Source: Physcocola sp002396385 (GTDB taxonomy: Bacteria; Bacteroidota; Bacteroidia; Bacteroidales; Paludibacteraceae). From it: a stretch of DNA of 64,000 nt. Of the stretch, positions 1 through 7,875 are shown piece after piece. The stretch covers positions 76,618 through 140,617 of the forward strand of contig CAMNDM010000004.1 in NCBI GenBank assembly GCA_946535435.1, written 5' to 3'. Position numbers and translations under genes: made by a program. The notes below the pieces were generated by a model, which saw only the letters and a program-made list of their open reading frames with translations, was not told the origin of the DNA and ran no database searches. Position 1 is the first letter of the stretch. Every line of letters begins with the position of its first letter.

Positions 1-229
1 CTCCGCTTTGGTTTTTGCTTTCGACAAGTATAAGGCCAAACACGCCAAGTGGCGTGTCCCCGAGGCAACTCTGCACATGCTTGAGGCGGCTGGTGGTGTC
101 GTGGCCGTTCTAGTGCTTATGTACACCATACGGCATAAAAATGCCAAATTCTCGTATTATGGCATTACTTACCTTATTTTGGCGGCATGGCTGCTCGCTC
201 TGTTCCTTTTGTGGAAATACTTCCTATAA
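1..229 (+). CDS. DUF1294 family membrane protein (5' end outside window)
   Basis: The reading frame is open from the first bases of the window (frame beginning at base 2) and stops with TAA at 227-229, so only the C-terminal part is present. The start of the protein lies upstream. The visible part has the DUF1294 pattern: a DKxxA motif, then an RVPE motif, an aromatic/Gly-Gly hydrophobic stretch, an RHK motif and a final hydrophobic helix ending in WKYF. DUF1294 proteins are small inner-membrane proteins of unknown function. hemW starts two bases after the stop, so the two are probably co-transcribed. The internal TTG at 8 is not needed as a start. Confidence 0.75.
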   Translation, partial: SALVFAFDKYKAKHAKWRVPEATLHMLEAAGGVVAVLVLMYTIRHKNAKFSYYGITYLILAAWLLALFLLWKYFL

Positions 230-231
230 CT

Positions 232-1359
232 ATGGCCGGCCTTTATATTCACGTCCCTTTGTGTGTGTCGCGTTGCATTTACTGCGACTTCTATTCCAAT
301 ACCGACCGTTCTGTCGCACATCGTTTGGTTGATGGGTTGTGCGGGGAAATGCGCATCCGCCAGTCTTATCTTGGTGCCGAAACTGTCCGCACGCTCTATT
401 TGGGTGGCGGTACGCCTTCCGTTTTGCCGGTTCCCGAACTGGAGCGTTTGTTCCAGACTGTTGCCAGTCTGTTCAAGCTGCAGTTGGAGGAGGTGACCAT
501 CGAGTGTAACCCCGATGACGTCACTCCTGAATATGCGGCGGCGTTGGCGGCTTTGCCGGTCAACCGGGTCAGTATGGGGGTGCAGAGTTTTGACAATGCC
601 GACCTGAAACTCTTGAACCGGAGGCATTCGGCACAACAGGCGGTTGAGGCCGTTGAAAACCTGCGCTCGGCTGGAATTTCTAATATAAGTGTGGATCTGA
701 TTTACGGACTTCCCGGCCAGACGGTCGATGCTTGGCAACGGAACCTCGATGCGGCCTGCTCGCTGCGTGTCCCCCATTTGTCGGCCTATAGCCTCACCTA
801 CGAGGAGGGTACTGTTTTGCACCGTATGATGGAGCTGGGAAAGGTGAAACCTGTTTCCGAGGACCTTTCTCTGCACTTCTACCAAATGCTGTGTGCTTCT
901 CTGAAAGAGGCCGGATACGAGCATTACGAGATTTCTAACTTCTCGCTTCCTGGTATGCAGGCCAGGCACAATTCGTCTTATTGGGACGGAACGCCTTATT
1001 TGGGCATCGGGCCTTCTGCCCATTCGTTCAATGGCAATTCGCGGCAGTGGAATGTGGCCGACACCGGTCGTTACCTTGCGGCTATTGCCCAGGGTGCTGT
1101 CGATTGCGAGGTGGAGCGTCTGACTCCGGCTGAAGCGTTTAACGACAGAATACTGACGTCGCTGCGTACAGCGCGCGGGCTTGACTTGGCCCGTCTGAAG
1201 TCTGACTTTCCGCAGTTCTACGACAAGTGTATGCTGGCGGCCGAGGTGTCTATCAAGGCTGGACACTTGCAGCTGGCCGAGGGTGAAAATGTCCTCAAAC
1301 TGACTCCTGAAGGGGTCTTTGTGTCCGATTCTGTCTTTGTCGACCTCATGCAGGTTTAG
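232..1359 (+). CDS. hemW: Radical SAM heme chaperone HemW
   Basis: A 375-residue radical SAM protein of the HemW family, formerly annotated as oxygen-independent coproporphyrinogen III oxidase-like. HemW binds heme and a 4Fe-4S cluster and delivers heme to target proteins in the cytoplasm. The N-terminus reads MAGLYIHVPLCVSRCIYCDF, which holds the CxxxCxxC cluster motif. It is followed by the GGGTPS motif and the conserved FNDRI/LRTARGLDL region near the C-terminus. The ATG at 232 is chosen over the in-frame ATG at 187 because 187 lies inside the upstream DUF1294 gene and family members begin at this MAGLYIHVP-like sequence. Length is normal for HemW. Confidence 0.93.
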   Translation: MAGLYIHVPLCVSRCIYCDFYSNTDRSVAHRLVDGLCGEMRIRQSYLGAETVRTLYLGGGTPSVLPVPELERLFQTVASLFKLQLEEVTIECNPDDVTPEYAAALAALPVNRVSMGVQSFDNADLKLLNRRHSAQQAVEAVENLRSAGISNISVDLIYGLPGQTVDAWQRNLDAACSLRVPHLSAYSLTYEEGTVLHRMMELGKVKPVSEDLSLHFYQMLCASLKEAGYEHYEISNFSLPGMQARHNSSYWDGTPYLGIGPSAHSFNGNSRQWNVADTGRYLAAIAQGAVDCEVERLTPAEAFNDRILTSLRTARGLDLARLKSDFPQFYDKCMLAAEVSIKAGHLQLAEGENVLKLTPEGVFVSDSVFVDLMQV

Positions 1360-1367
1360 TCTGAAAC

Positions 1368-1397
1368 TTGACCTTTTCTTCTTTTTTTATATATTTG
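1368..1397 (+). promoter_or_regulatory. Promoter of the glycosyltransferase cluster
   Basis: TTG at 1368-1370, 19 nt, then TATATTTG at 1390-1397. This matches the Bacteroidota -33/-7 promoter form (TTG, about 20 nt, TAnnTTTG). It lies 30 nt upstream of the first glycosyltransferase start. Confidence 0.6.
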
Positions 1398-1426
1398 TAT
1401 AAAAAAATAAAACATAGTAAAAAACG

Positions 1427-2200
1427 ATGCCAATTTCTGCGGTCGTAAATACCTATAATGCGGAAAAGACTTTACGGAAGTCTTTGGAAACGCTCACCCA
1501 ATTCGATGAAATTGTGGTATGCGATATGGAAAGTACCGACTCTACTGTCGAGATTGCCAGGGAGTTCGGTTGTAAAATCGTCACCTTCCCGAAAGAAAAC
1601 CACAAGTCGGCTGAACCTGCCCGTACTTTCGCCATTCAGTCTGCTGCCAGCGATTGGGTGCTTGTGGTCGATGCCGACGAACTGATTCCCTCTGCATTGC
1701 GTGAATACCTGTATGAACGCATTAAGGATCCCGATTGCCCCGCTGGTCTTTACATCCCGCGACGCAACTATATGCTGAACCAGTTTGTCAAGTCTTCTTA
1801 TCCCGATGCCCAGTTGCGTTTCTTTAAACGCGAGGGAACTGTCTGGCCGCCTTATGTGCACACCTTCCCGAAGGTGGAGGGGCGGTTGGAGAAAATCCCT
1901 GCAAGCCGGACCGATCTGGCTATGGTTCACCTCTCGTGTTATATGCACGACTTGGTCGACAAACTGAACCAGTATACCGACAATGAGGTGTTCAAGCGGA
2001 AAGGTACGCATGTTACCTTGTTGTCCCTTATTTTCCAACCTTTTTGGCGCTTCTTTAAAAGCTACATCCTGAAAGGGGGGATCTTGCACGGAAAACTGGG
2101 ATACATCAAAGCGAACCAAGAGGCGTTTTACAGATTCGTTATGCAGTGCAAAATACTGGAAAACGAGTGTGAGAACGATTCCGACCTGAAGGTCGACTGA
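1427..2200 (+). CDS. Family 2 glycosyltransferase, WaaE/KdtX-like
   Basis: A 257-residue GT-A glycosyltransferase, likely cytoplasmic and membrane-associated, adding a sugar to lipopolysaccharide core or another surface glycan. The N-terminus (PISAVVNTYNAE) and the substrate-binding region with VVDADE (the DxD nucleotide-sugar/metal site, residue about 85) are typical. The short second half with a PRRNYM motif and an LRFFKREG motif is characteristic of the WaaE-like subgroup. It begins a run of three closely spaced glycosyltransferases (gaps of 29 and 20 nt) behind a recognisable promoter. The acceptor cannot be deduced from sequence. Confidence 0.85.
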   Translation: MPISAVVNTYNAEKTLRKSLETLTQFDEIVVCDMESTDSTVEIAREFGCKIVTFPKENHKSAEPARTFAIQSAASDWVLVVDADELIPSALREYLYERIKDPDCPAGLYIPRRNYMLNQFVKSSYPDAQLRFFKREGTVWPPYVHTFPKVEGRLEKIPASRTDLAMVHLSCYMHDLVDKLNQYTDNEVFKRKGTHVTLLSLIFQPFWRFFKSYILKGGILHGKLGYIKANQEAFYRFVMQCKILENECENDSDLKVD

Positions 2201-2229
2201 TAGATTTTGTTCCCTTAATCTCTTTTCTT

Positions 2230-3414
2230 ATGGGGTGCAGGAATTTGTTGTTCTTGTTGAATAACTTTTTAGATGGCGGTACCGAAACGGTTGCCATTAC
2301 TTATATTAACTATATTGCACGTCACACTCCGCACAAGGTTACGCTTGCCATTGCGCTCGATACCTACGAACAAGAGGTCTTTTTAGACCGTCTCGATTCA
2401 AGTGTCAGGGTGGTTCATTTGGTAAGCAATAGGCTGCTGACCTACAGACGTTGGCGGAATCATTATAAAAAGAAAAACTTTTTGATTGACACCCTCGACG
2501 AGATTTTTCTCAATCCGGTCCGCAGGCTTCTTCTGAAATACCGTATTGGAAAATTGGCCCGTGAACGCGACGTGGTTATTGATTTCGATAGCCGGCACGG
2601 TGCGTTTCTGAGTAAAAACTGGGGTAGGAAGGTGATAGCCTTCTTTCATTTCAGTTTAGACAAACACCTTTCTTCCGACAGACGGAGAAAACGGTTTGTT
2701 AAAAAAATGTCGGTTTACGACAAACTGGTGCTGGTTTGCAACGGTATGTATGACGAGGCTGTGAATTTGTGCCCCGAAATGAGGGACAAACTGGTGCGTA
2801 TATATAACCCGGTTGATATGGATGCTCTGTTGGCAAAAGCTGTTGAACCTGTTGCCGAAACTCTGCAGCCCTTGCTCCGTAAGCGGTTCGTTCTGGCTGT
2901 TGAACGTTTGGAGGAAAACCAAAAAGACGTCTCGTCGCTGATCAGGGCTTTCTGCCAACTGAAACAAAAGCAACTCAATGGCGGTGTCGAGGCGCTTTAT
3001 GTTATTGGCGAGGGTGCGAGCCGGCCTTTGTTAGAGGCGCTTATTGAAGAATTCGGTGCGGGAGATTTTGTCAAATTGTTGGGCTTCGTGGTTAACCCGC
3101 AGCCTTTCATCCGGAGTGCGGCTTTTATTGTGCATGGCGCTAAATACGAGGGCTTTGGCTTGGTTCTACTCGAAGCCCTTATGCAGGGGAAGGTGGTTGT
3201 GTCGTCTGACTGTCCGGTCGGACCACGCGAAATCTTAGATAACGGGAATGCCGGTTTATTGGTCCCTGTTGGTGATGTTGACGCTATGGCTAACGCTATG
3301 GCTGGGGTGATTGCTCATCCCGACGAGGCGCAAAAGCTTATTCTTAATAGTCGGGAACATATCAACTCGTTTTTACCGGAAGCTAGTGTTTCCGCTTTGG
3401 AACAGTTGTTTTAA
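2230..3414 (+). CDS. Family 4 glycosyltransferase (group 1)
   Basis: A 394-residue GT-B fold glycosyltransferase. The N-terminal domain opens with LLFLLNNFLDGGTETV, the glycine-rich acceptor loop of GT4 enzymes. The C-terminal domain carries KYEGFGLVLLEAL, the E-x7-E nucleotide-sugar motif, followed by CPVGPREIL, a signature of the hexosaminyl/GalNAc-transferase-like GT4 subgroup. It is the middle gene of the three-gene glycosyltransferase run and presumably acts on the same glycan. The exact sugar and linkage are unknown. Confidence 0.88.
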   Translation: MGCRNLLFLLNNFLDGGTETVAITYINYIARHTPHKVTLAIALDTYEQEVFLDRLDSSVRVVHLVSNRLLTYRRWRNHYKKKNFLIDTLDEIFLNPVRRLLLKYRIGKLARERDVVIDFDSRHGAFLSKNWGRKVIAFFHFSLDKHLSSDRRRKRFVKKMSVYDKLVLVCNGMYDEAVNLCPEMRDKLVRIYNPVDMDALLAKAVEPVAETLQPLLRKRFVLAVERLEENQKDVSSLIRAFCQLKQKQLNGGVEALYVIGEGASRPLLEALIEEFGAGDFVKLLGFVVNPQPFIRSAAFIVHGAKYEGFGLVLLEALMQGKVVVSSDCPVGPREILDNGNAGLLVPVGDVDAMANAMAGVIAHPDEAQKLILNSREHINSFLPEASVSALEQLF

Positions 3415-3434
3415 TGTGTGTTTAAACTCAAATA

Positions 3435-4361
3435 ATGGTTAAAGTATCGGTCATAATACCCGCCTACAATGCGGAACAACACCTGTCGGAATGTCTCGAC
3501 AGTGTGCTGTCGCAGACTTATGCCGATTTGGAAGTGGTGGTCGTGAACGATGGTAGTAGCGACCGTACTCTTGACATATGTAAACAGTATGCCGGTAAAG
3601 ATGCCAGGGTTTTGGTAATCGATAAACTCAATGGTGGCGTCAGCTCTTCACGCAATATCGGGGTTGAAAGGGCTTCTGGTGAGTGGTTCTTTTTTCTCGA
3701 TTCCGACGATTCGCTAACGCCCGATTTCTCTAACTTGTGCCTTCGTCTCGACGAGGCCGACGACTATGTGGTTGCCGGCTATAAGACCCAGCTGGGTAAG
3801 GTGCAGAATTTTGGCGACTGCGTTTACTGCGACGGAGCGGTCAAGTCGTTTGTCTGCCAAAGGGCGCAGGCTTTCTTATTTAAGGTTTGCTGGTGCAAGT
3901 TTTACAAGGCCTCTATTATCCGGCAGAACAATTTGTGTTTCAATCCGAACATGTTCTTTTCGGAAGATACGGCCTTTGTCTTGTCGTACCTTCGTTTTGT
4001 GAAAAGAATCCGGACTTGTTCTGCTACGGTTTATAGCTATATCGAGAATAGCGACGACTCGAAGTATGTGCTCTCTGCCTCTACGGCCATCAGGCACTTG
4101 AGCGTTTTATATGACAATTATAAGGCGCTGGATGTTGACAGCGACTTTATGTGGATTCTCAGTTTCTTCTACCGTATCGTCTTGATTAATGCGAAAAAGA
4201 ACAACAATAGGGCCGATATGGAGGCTTGGTATGCCGACAATAAAATGCGGCAGATCTATTCTGAACTCAGAGTTTGCACCGTGCGTCACTTCAAATTTTC
4301 TCTCAAATACAGGTTAAACCGAATTCTTCCCCTTCGCTGTATGCTGTTGCAGAATGTGTAA
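3435..4361 (+). CDS. Family 2 glycosyltransferase
   Basis: A 308-residue GT2 enzyme. The N-terminal GT-A domain is classical: VSVIIPAYNAEQHL, then VVNDGSSDRT, then FFLDSDDSL (the DxD-type site near residue 95). The C-terminal third is variable and lacks clear membrane segments. It sits 20 nt after the GT4 gene and completes the cluster, which probably serves lipopolysaccharide or capsule assembly. The flippase-type transporter at 16.1 kb might serve the same kind of product, but it is not adjacent. Confidence 0.88.
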   Translation: MVKVSVIIPAYNAEQHLSECLDSVLSQTYADLEVVVVNDGSSDRTLDICKQYAGKDARVLVIDKLNGGVSSSRNIGVERASGEWFFFLDSDDSLTPDFSNLCLRLDEADDYVVAGYKTQLGKVQNFGDCVYCDGAVKSFVCQRAQAFLFKVCWCKFYKASIIRQNNLCFNPNMFFSEDTAFVLSYLRFVKRIRTCSATVYSYIENSDDSKYVLSASTAIRHLSVLYDNYKALDVDSDFMWILSFFYRIVLINAKKNNNRADMEAWYADNKMRQIYSELRVCTVRHFKFSLKYRLNRILPLRCMLLQNV

Positions 4362-4383
4362 GGGGGACTAATACTCAAAAAAG

Positions 4384-5136
4384 ATGAAAAAACTATTCCT
4401 ATTGCTAGTGCTTGCTGTCTCTCTCAATTCTGTTGCTGCCGATTTGACCGGTTCTTGGAATGTTAGAAATATGAATGAGGACAAAAAAATGAAGTATAAA
4501 ACCTTTGCTTTGGGTGTGCTTGGCTCGGCAGATGCCATCCAATTCAAAGACGATGGTACTTTCTTCTGCAACGACACTTTGTATGGCAAGTATTCTTTCA
4601 AGGGCGACGAATTGGTTATTACCCGTGATTCCGGATTGGTTAAGAAACTGAAAGAAAAGATGGCATCTTCCGTTAACCTCAGGGCTGCGGCTATGATGAA
4701 CTCTAACCGGTTTGAATGCGACTCGTTTCTTGTTACTTTTTCAAGGACTGGGAATAAGGCTTTGGTCTTGTCTCATTTGGGTTACCTTGTAGTTGTAGCG
4801 TTCACCATTGACAAACAGGGGACTAATGGTGCAGGTGAAGACCTTAATGAGGGTGCGAGCCTGGTAGGGAAAAAGTACGAGATGAAATTAGGATTCAAAA
4901 ATTCAGATATTATGTTCCAATTTTTTCCGGATGGCAAGCTAGAGTGTGATCTATCTAGCTCATTCTATAACGAAAGGAAAGTGGTTGGCTCTTATTCCCT
5001 TAAAGGTAATAAGTTGACCATGTCTTTGGAAAAAGAACTGTTGGAAGGTGAATGTTTTTTCAATCAGAAAGGCATTTTGCTGGTTGCTGATATGGACGGC
5101 TCGCTTATTCCGATGCAGATGTTGGAGGTCAGGTAG
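4384..5136 (+). CDS. Secreted protein with two lipocalin-like domains
   Basis: A 250-residue hypothetical protein with a clear signal peptide (MKKLFLLLVLAVSLNSVAA) that should be cleaved after Ala. Two halves resemble each other: an early 'LTGSW' strand, then F-x-DDG-TF and GKYSFKGDELVI in half one; 'LVGKKYEM', then FPDGKLECD and GSYSLKGNKLTM in half two. This is the pattern of small lipocalin-like/META-type beta barrels found in many Bacteroidota secreted proteins. No catalytic motif is visible and the function is unknown. It starts 22 nt after the glycosyltransferase gene and may be on the same transcript. Confidence 0.7.
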   Translation: MKKLFLLLVLAVSLNSVAADLTGSWNVRNMNEDKKMKYKTFALGVLGSADAIQFKDDGTFFCNDTLYGKYSFKGDELVITRDSGLVKKLKEKMASSVNLRAAAMMNSNRFECDSFLVTFSRTGNKALVLSHLGYLVVVAFTIDKQGTNGAGEDLNEGASLVGKKYEMKLGFKNSDIMFQFFPDGKLECDLSSSFYNERKVVGSYSLKGNKLTMSLEKELLEGECFFNQKGILLVADMDGSLIPMQMLEVR

Positions 5137-5206
5137 TGCTCAAACTACAACTAACTGAAAGTGCTTGTATTTTTTTAGTAAATCAATATAATAAAAATAT
5201 TTACGA

Positions 5207-6160
5207 ATGGATGAATTTAAAGAATATCCTAACTCGGGTATAAAAATTGCCGTTTTAGGTCAGGATCAGGAACAAGGATTGCCAATTGATTATGTAGTAA
5301 GATTGCAAACATCTGAAGGTGAAACATATGAACTGACTGCTGCTGACTATTATTACGAGGCTCTTGAATTAATGCTTATCTATTGCGATAATGAAAAGAA
5401 TGAAAATAGGGATCATATATCAAATCTGATACAACTTATAGATCAGTTTAGAAACTTGATATATTCAACTCTTACTGAAGAAAAAAATGATTTAAAAGAA
5501 GTCCGTTATATAACAACTATCTCAAATTATTTGAAAATATCATTCATTAATTTTTTTGAAACTAAGTCTCTGAATTATCAAGAATTTGCTAACTTGTTAG
5601 AAGAGGGAAAGCCGACGAATGGGTGGAATAAGGATGCTGAAAAAAGAATCAAAGGACCTGGTTGTATCGCATTTGCTTTCTTTACTAGAAATGAATGGTA
5701 CTTTTCTCTAAGTGGTTCTTCTGTTGATTATTCTGGCAATATTTTAGTTGGTGAAAACTGGTCTGAAAAGATAGGAAATGCTTATGGAGAAGTTAAAAAT
5801 GCTTTGAGTGTATTTATGGATAAATATTTAGGCGTGGCTAATCCTAATATTAAAGAATGTCATCTTACGGACGATACACGAAGATATGTACTCTATGGTG
5901 GTATATTTTTATCGTCATCTGTGACACTTGAGAATGACGTGAAACATAATAGTAAAAAAGGTCTAGGTCTGAATCCACACTATAGTTGCTGTGAACGAAA
6001 AATTTTGACGTATATAGAAAAGAGTTTAAAACATTGTACTTTCATAATAAGATATGATCCTTGCGAAAAGTGCATGCCCGCTTTGTTTGGATGCGAAAAC
6101 ATTATCACTGGAAATGGACATAGGTCGATAGTAAGAAATTTTTCATGCATAGACAAATAA
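5207..6160 (+). CDS. Uncharacterised protein with a C-terminal deaminase-like domain
   Basis: A 317-residue protein without a signal peptide. The N-terminal half is helical and not recognised. The C-terminal half looks like the cytidine-deaminase fold seen in bacterial toxin/immunity systems: a beta hairpin (CIAFAFFTRNEWYFSLSG), then a Cys/Glu motif (SCCERKIL, about residue 264) and a PCEKC zinc motif (about residue 288). C-x-E plus PCxxC would give the zinc ligands and proton-shuttling Glu. The gene is visibly more AT-rich than its neighbours, which suggests transfer. It stands alone and ends at a strong terminator. The deaminase call rests on motif order only. Confidence 0.55.
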   Translation: MDEFKEYPNSGIKIAVLGQDQEQGLPIDYVVRLQTSEGETYELTAADYYYEALELMLIYCDNEKNENRDHISNLIQLIDQFRNLIYSTLTEEKNDLKEVRYITTISNYLKISFINFFETKSLNYQEFANLLEEGKPTNGWNKDAEKRIKGPGCIAFAFFTRNEWYFSLSGSSVDYSGNILVGENWSEKIGNAYGEVKNALSVFMDKYLGVANPNIKECHLTDDTRRYVLYGGIFLSSSVTLENDVKHNSKKGLGLNPHYSCCERKILTYIEKSLKHCTFIIRYDPCEKCMPALFGCENIITGNGHRSIVRNFSCIDK

Positions 6161-6163
6161 TAC

Positions 6164-6197
6164 CAGAGGGCGTGCTATTCTCATTGCACGCCCTCTG
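6164..6197. terminator. Bidirectional terminator between convergent genes
   Basis: A perfect 12-bp inverted repeat (6164-6175 with 6186-6197, ends CAGAGGGCGTGC/GCACGCCCTCTG) around a 10-nt loop, between the stops of the deaminase-like gene and the convergent FISUMP-type gene. Confidence 0.8.
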
Positions 6198-6214
6198 TAT
6201 TTATTTGTTATATA

Positions 6215-6916
6215 TCACTTTACAACAGCTCGTACACTGAAGCCCTGTTTACGGTTTGTGCCGTGGCACTTGATGCCGTTGGCAATTACGCGCGCACTGC
6301 AGGCTTCGCGGCTGCGGTTGTTGAATGAGTACATTTCCGAGGTCCAGTAATGGCCTTCGTCTTTGAAGAAGGAGTCGTCAGAATAGTAGCCTTCCATGGT
6401 GAGGTAGATGACGTTGCCGTTCTTTTTCGAAATTCCGACTTTGTACTCTTTACCTGAGCCGTCGTCTGCCTTCACTACCTTCCAGTTGCAACCTTCCACC
6501 AGTTCTTCCCATTCCTTGCGGGTAGGCATACGCCAGTTGCTGCCCCACATTTGGGTTGCCGCATCGTCGACTGGCTGAAGCACCATGATGCTGTCGCCTT
6601 CGTTAAAAATTCTGCGGTATTCACTGTACTTCGAGAACTTTTCTTTCCCGGCATACTCTCCAATGTTGAACTTGTAGTTCTTCCAATTGTACTTGTCTTT
6701 TGGCGCGCTTTCGCCCCAGGCCAGATAAATGCCTCCCTCTTCCGGTTTCTTTGCGCCTAAGTTACAGGTCGCCCATTTGGTGCCACTTGGCAAACCCAGG
6801 TCAACATAATTGTAATTCCCCTTTTTCCCACTAATGGTTGGCTTTTCTGCTGCAAAACAGTTTGAACTTCCAACGGCTAAAACGAATGCGATAAATGCAG
6901 ATGTGATTCTTTTCAT
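6215..6916 (-). CDS. Secreted FISUMP-type (C-type-lectin-like) protein
   Basis: A 233-residue secreted protein with a signal peptide (MKRITSAFIAFVLAVGSSNCFA); the N-terminal extension available in frame up to 6961 is rejected because the signal peptide starts at the ATG at 6916. The body matches the 'Fibrobacter succinogenes major paralogous' type domain: YVDLGLPSGTKWATCNLGA, WGE, GSNWRMPTRKEWEEL, YWTSE and a terminal GFSVRAVVK. These domains resemble C-type-lectin/formylglycine-enzyme-like folds and are common in Bacteroidales surface proteins; function is unknown. Its promoter carries the shared direct-repeat element also seen before three other genes in this window. Confidence 0.75.
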   Translation of the reverse strand: MKRITSAFIAFVLAVGSSNCFAAEKPTISGKKGNYNYVDLGLPSGTKWATCNLGAKKPEEGGIYLAWGESAPKDKYNWKNYKFNIGEYAGKEKFSKYSEYRRIFNEGDSIMVLQPVDDAATQMWGSNWRMPTRKEWEELVEGCNWKVVKADDGSGKEYKVGISKKNGNVIYLTMEGYYSDDSFFKDEGHYWTSEMYSFNNRSREACSARVIANGIKCHGTNRKQGFSVRAVVK

Positions 6917-6938
6917 TTTTTTATGTGTTTGTTTGAAA

Positions 6939-6995
6939 CAAAAGTAGAAATAGCTACTCAAGAATCAAAGAGCAGATGTGCACCGAAAATGAGCA
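6939..6995 (-). promoter_or_regulatory. Promoter with 21-bp-spaced direct repeat (site 1)
   Basis: Read on the minus strand: TGCTCATTTT (6995-6986), TGCTCTTT (6974-6967), then 20 nt, then TACTTTTG (6946-6939). The half-site starts are 21 bp apart. It is the same arrangement as at 20304-20360, 27190-27246 and 35081-35137, and it lies just upstream of the FISUMP-type gene. Confidence 0.7.
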
Positions 6996-7005
6996 TAATA
7001 GCGGT

Positions 7006-7875
7006 TTACTGGTAATACTCAATCGTTCGTTCTGTCACGTAATACGGTTTGCCTTCCACACGGAAGACGCAGCGGATCCAGTTGTTCTGTTCGTCGTATT
7101 CGTATTCGTAGGTCTCAACTTTGATTGGGTCTCCGTTCTCGTCGGTCCCGTGCTGGTTGACAATGTTGCCGTAGGGGTCGTAGTCGAAGCCGATGCGGCT
7201 GAGGCAGCGCCCATGCTCGTCGAAGAAGGCGGTAGAGTCGCGTAGGCCTTTCTTCCAGAGGTCGCGTCTGCAACCTATCATGTGTCCTTCGCTATCGTAG
7301 TTGGTTACGGAGATCGGATACTCGCCATCGAGGATGGTAATCTGTTTGTAGCGCAGGTTGCCATTATTGCTGTAGTAGCTTTTAGTCTCTTTCTGGCCTC
7401 TGTGCTCATAGTCGATGAGGACCATCTGTTGCAGGGTGCCGAACGGGTCGGTGGTGGCAATGGTATCTGGCTTGCCGTCTTTGTTGTACTTGGTTACCTC
7501 GTAACGGATAACTTCGCCCTTCTCGTTGTCGGTTATCTCTAGCAACTTGCGGCTTGGCACTATAGAGTCGAACACGCGGCTGGTTACCGTTATGGTGTCG
7601 TTGTCGCCTATCGCCAGCTGCAGGTACTCTATCATGTAACCTTTCTCGTTGTAGGTCTTCCTGACGTCCCAGTCTCCTTCTTCCGGACGGTAAGGGTCGC
7701 CCTTTACCACTTTGTCGAATTGCTGTACGGCCATATACTGGCGTTCGGTCACCGACTTGACCTTGCCATGAAGGTTTTCGTCTTCAAGGTCGGTCGTCGC
7801 CTTGTTGCCGCATGCGGCCGTTGCCAACAAAAGCAGGGTAGTGGCAAACAGGTTGATGTATTTATGAAGGGTCAT
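7006..7875 (-). CDS. YD-repeat-like lipoprotein
   Basis: A 289-residue lipoprotein. The N-terminus (MTLHKYINLFATTLLLLATAACG) has a lipobox ending in Cys. The rest consists of beta-rich repeats in the YD/RHS style (KTYNEKGYMIEY, YDYDPYGNIV, YEYDEQNNWIR), ending in a 'RTIEYYQ' strand. A related secreted protein is encoded at 38008-38850. Its start overlaps the stop of rnr by 14 bases, so it is translationally coupled to the RNase R gene; the reason for that pairing is unclear. No enzymatic motif is seen. Confidence 0.75.
   Translation of the reverse strand: MTLHKYINLFATTLLLLATAACGNKATTDLEDENLHGKVKSVTERQYMAVQQFDKVVKGDPYRPEEGDWDVRKTYNEKGYMIEYLQLAIGDNDTITVTSRVFDSIVPSRKLLEITDNEKGEVIRYEVTKYNKDGKPDTIATTDPFGTLQQMVLIDYEHRGQKETKSYYSNNGNLRYKQITILDGEYPISVTNYDSEGHMIGCRRDLWKKGLRDSTAFFDEHGRCLSRIGFDYDPYGNIVNQHGTDENGDPIKVETYEYEYDEQNNWIRCVFRVEGKPYYVTERTIEYYQ

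Noticed and set aside
169..1266. A 365-codon frame on the minus strand
   Set aside because: Opposite hemW, which has full family motifs; Arg/His/Gln-rich composition typical of an antisense shadow.
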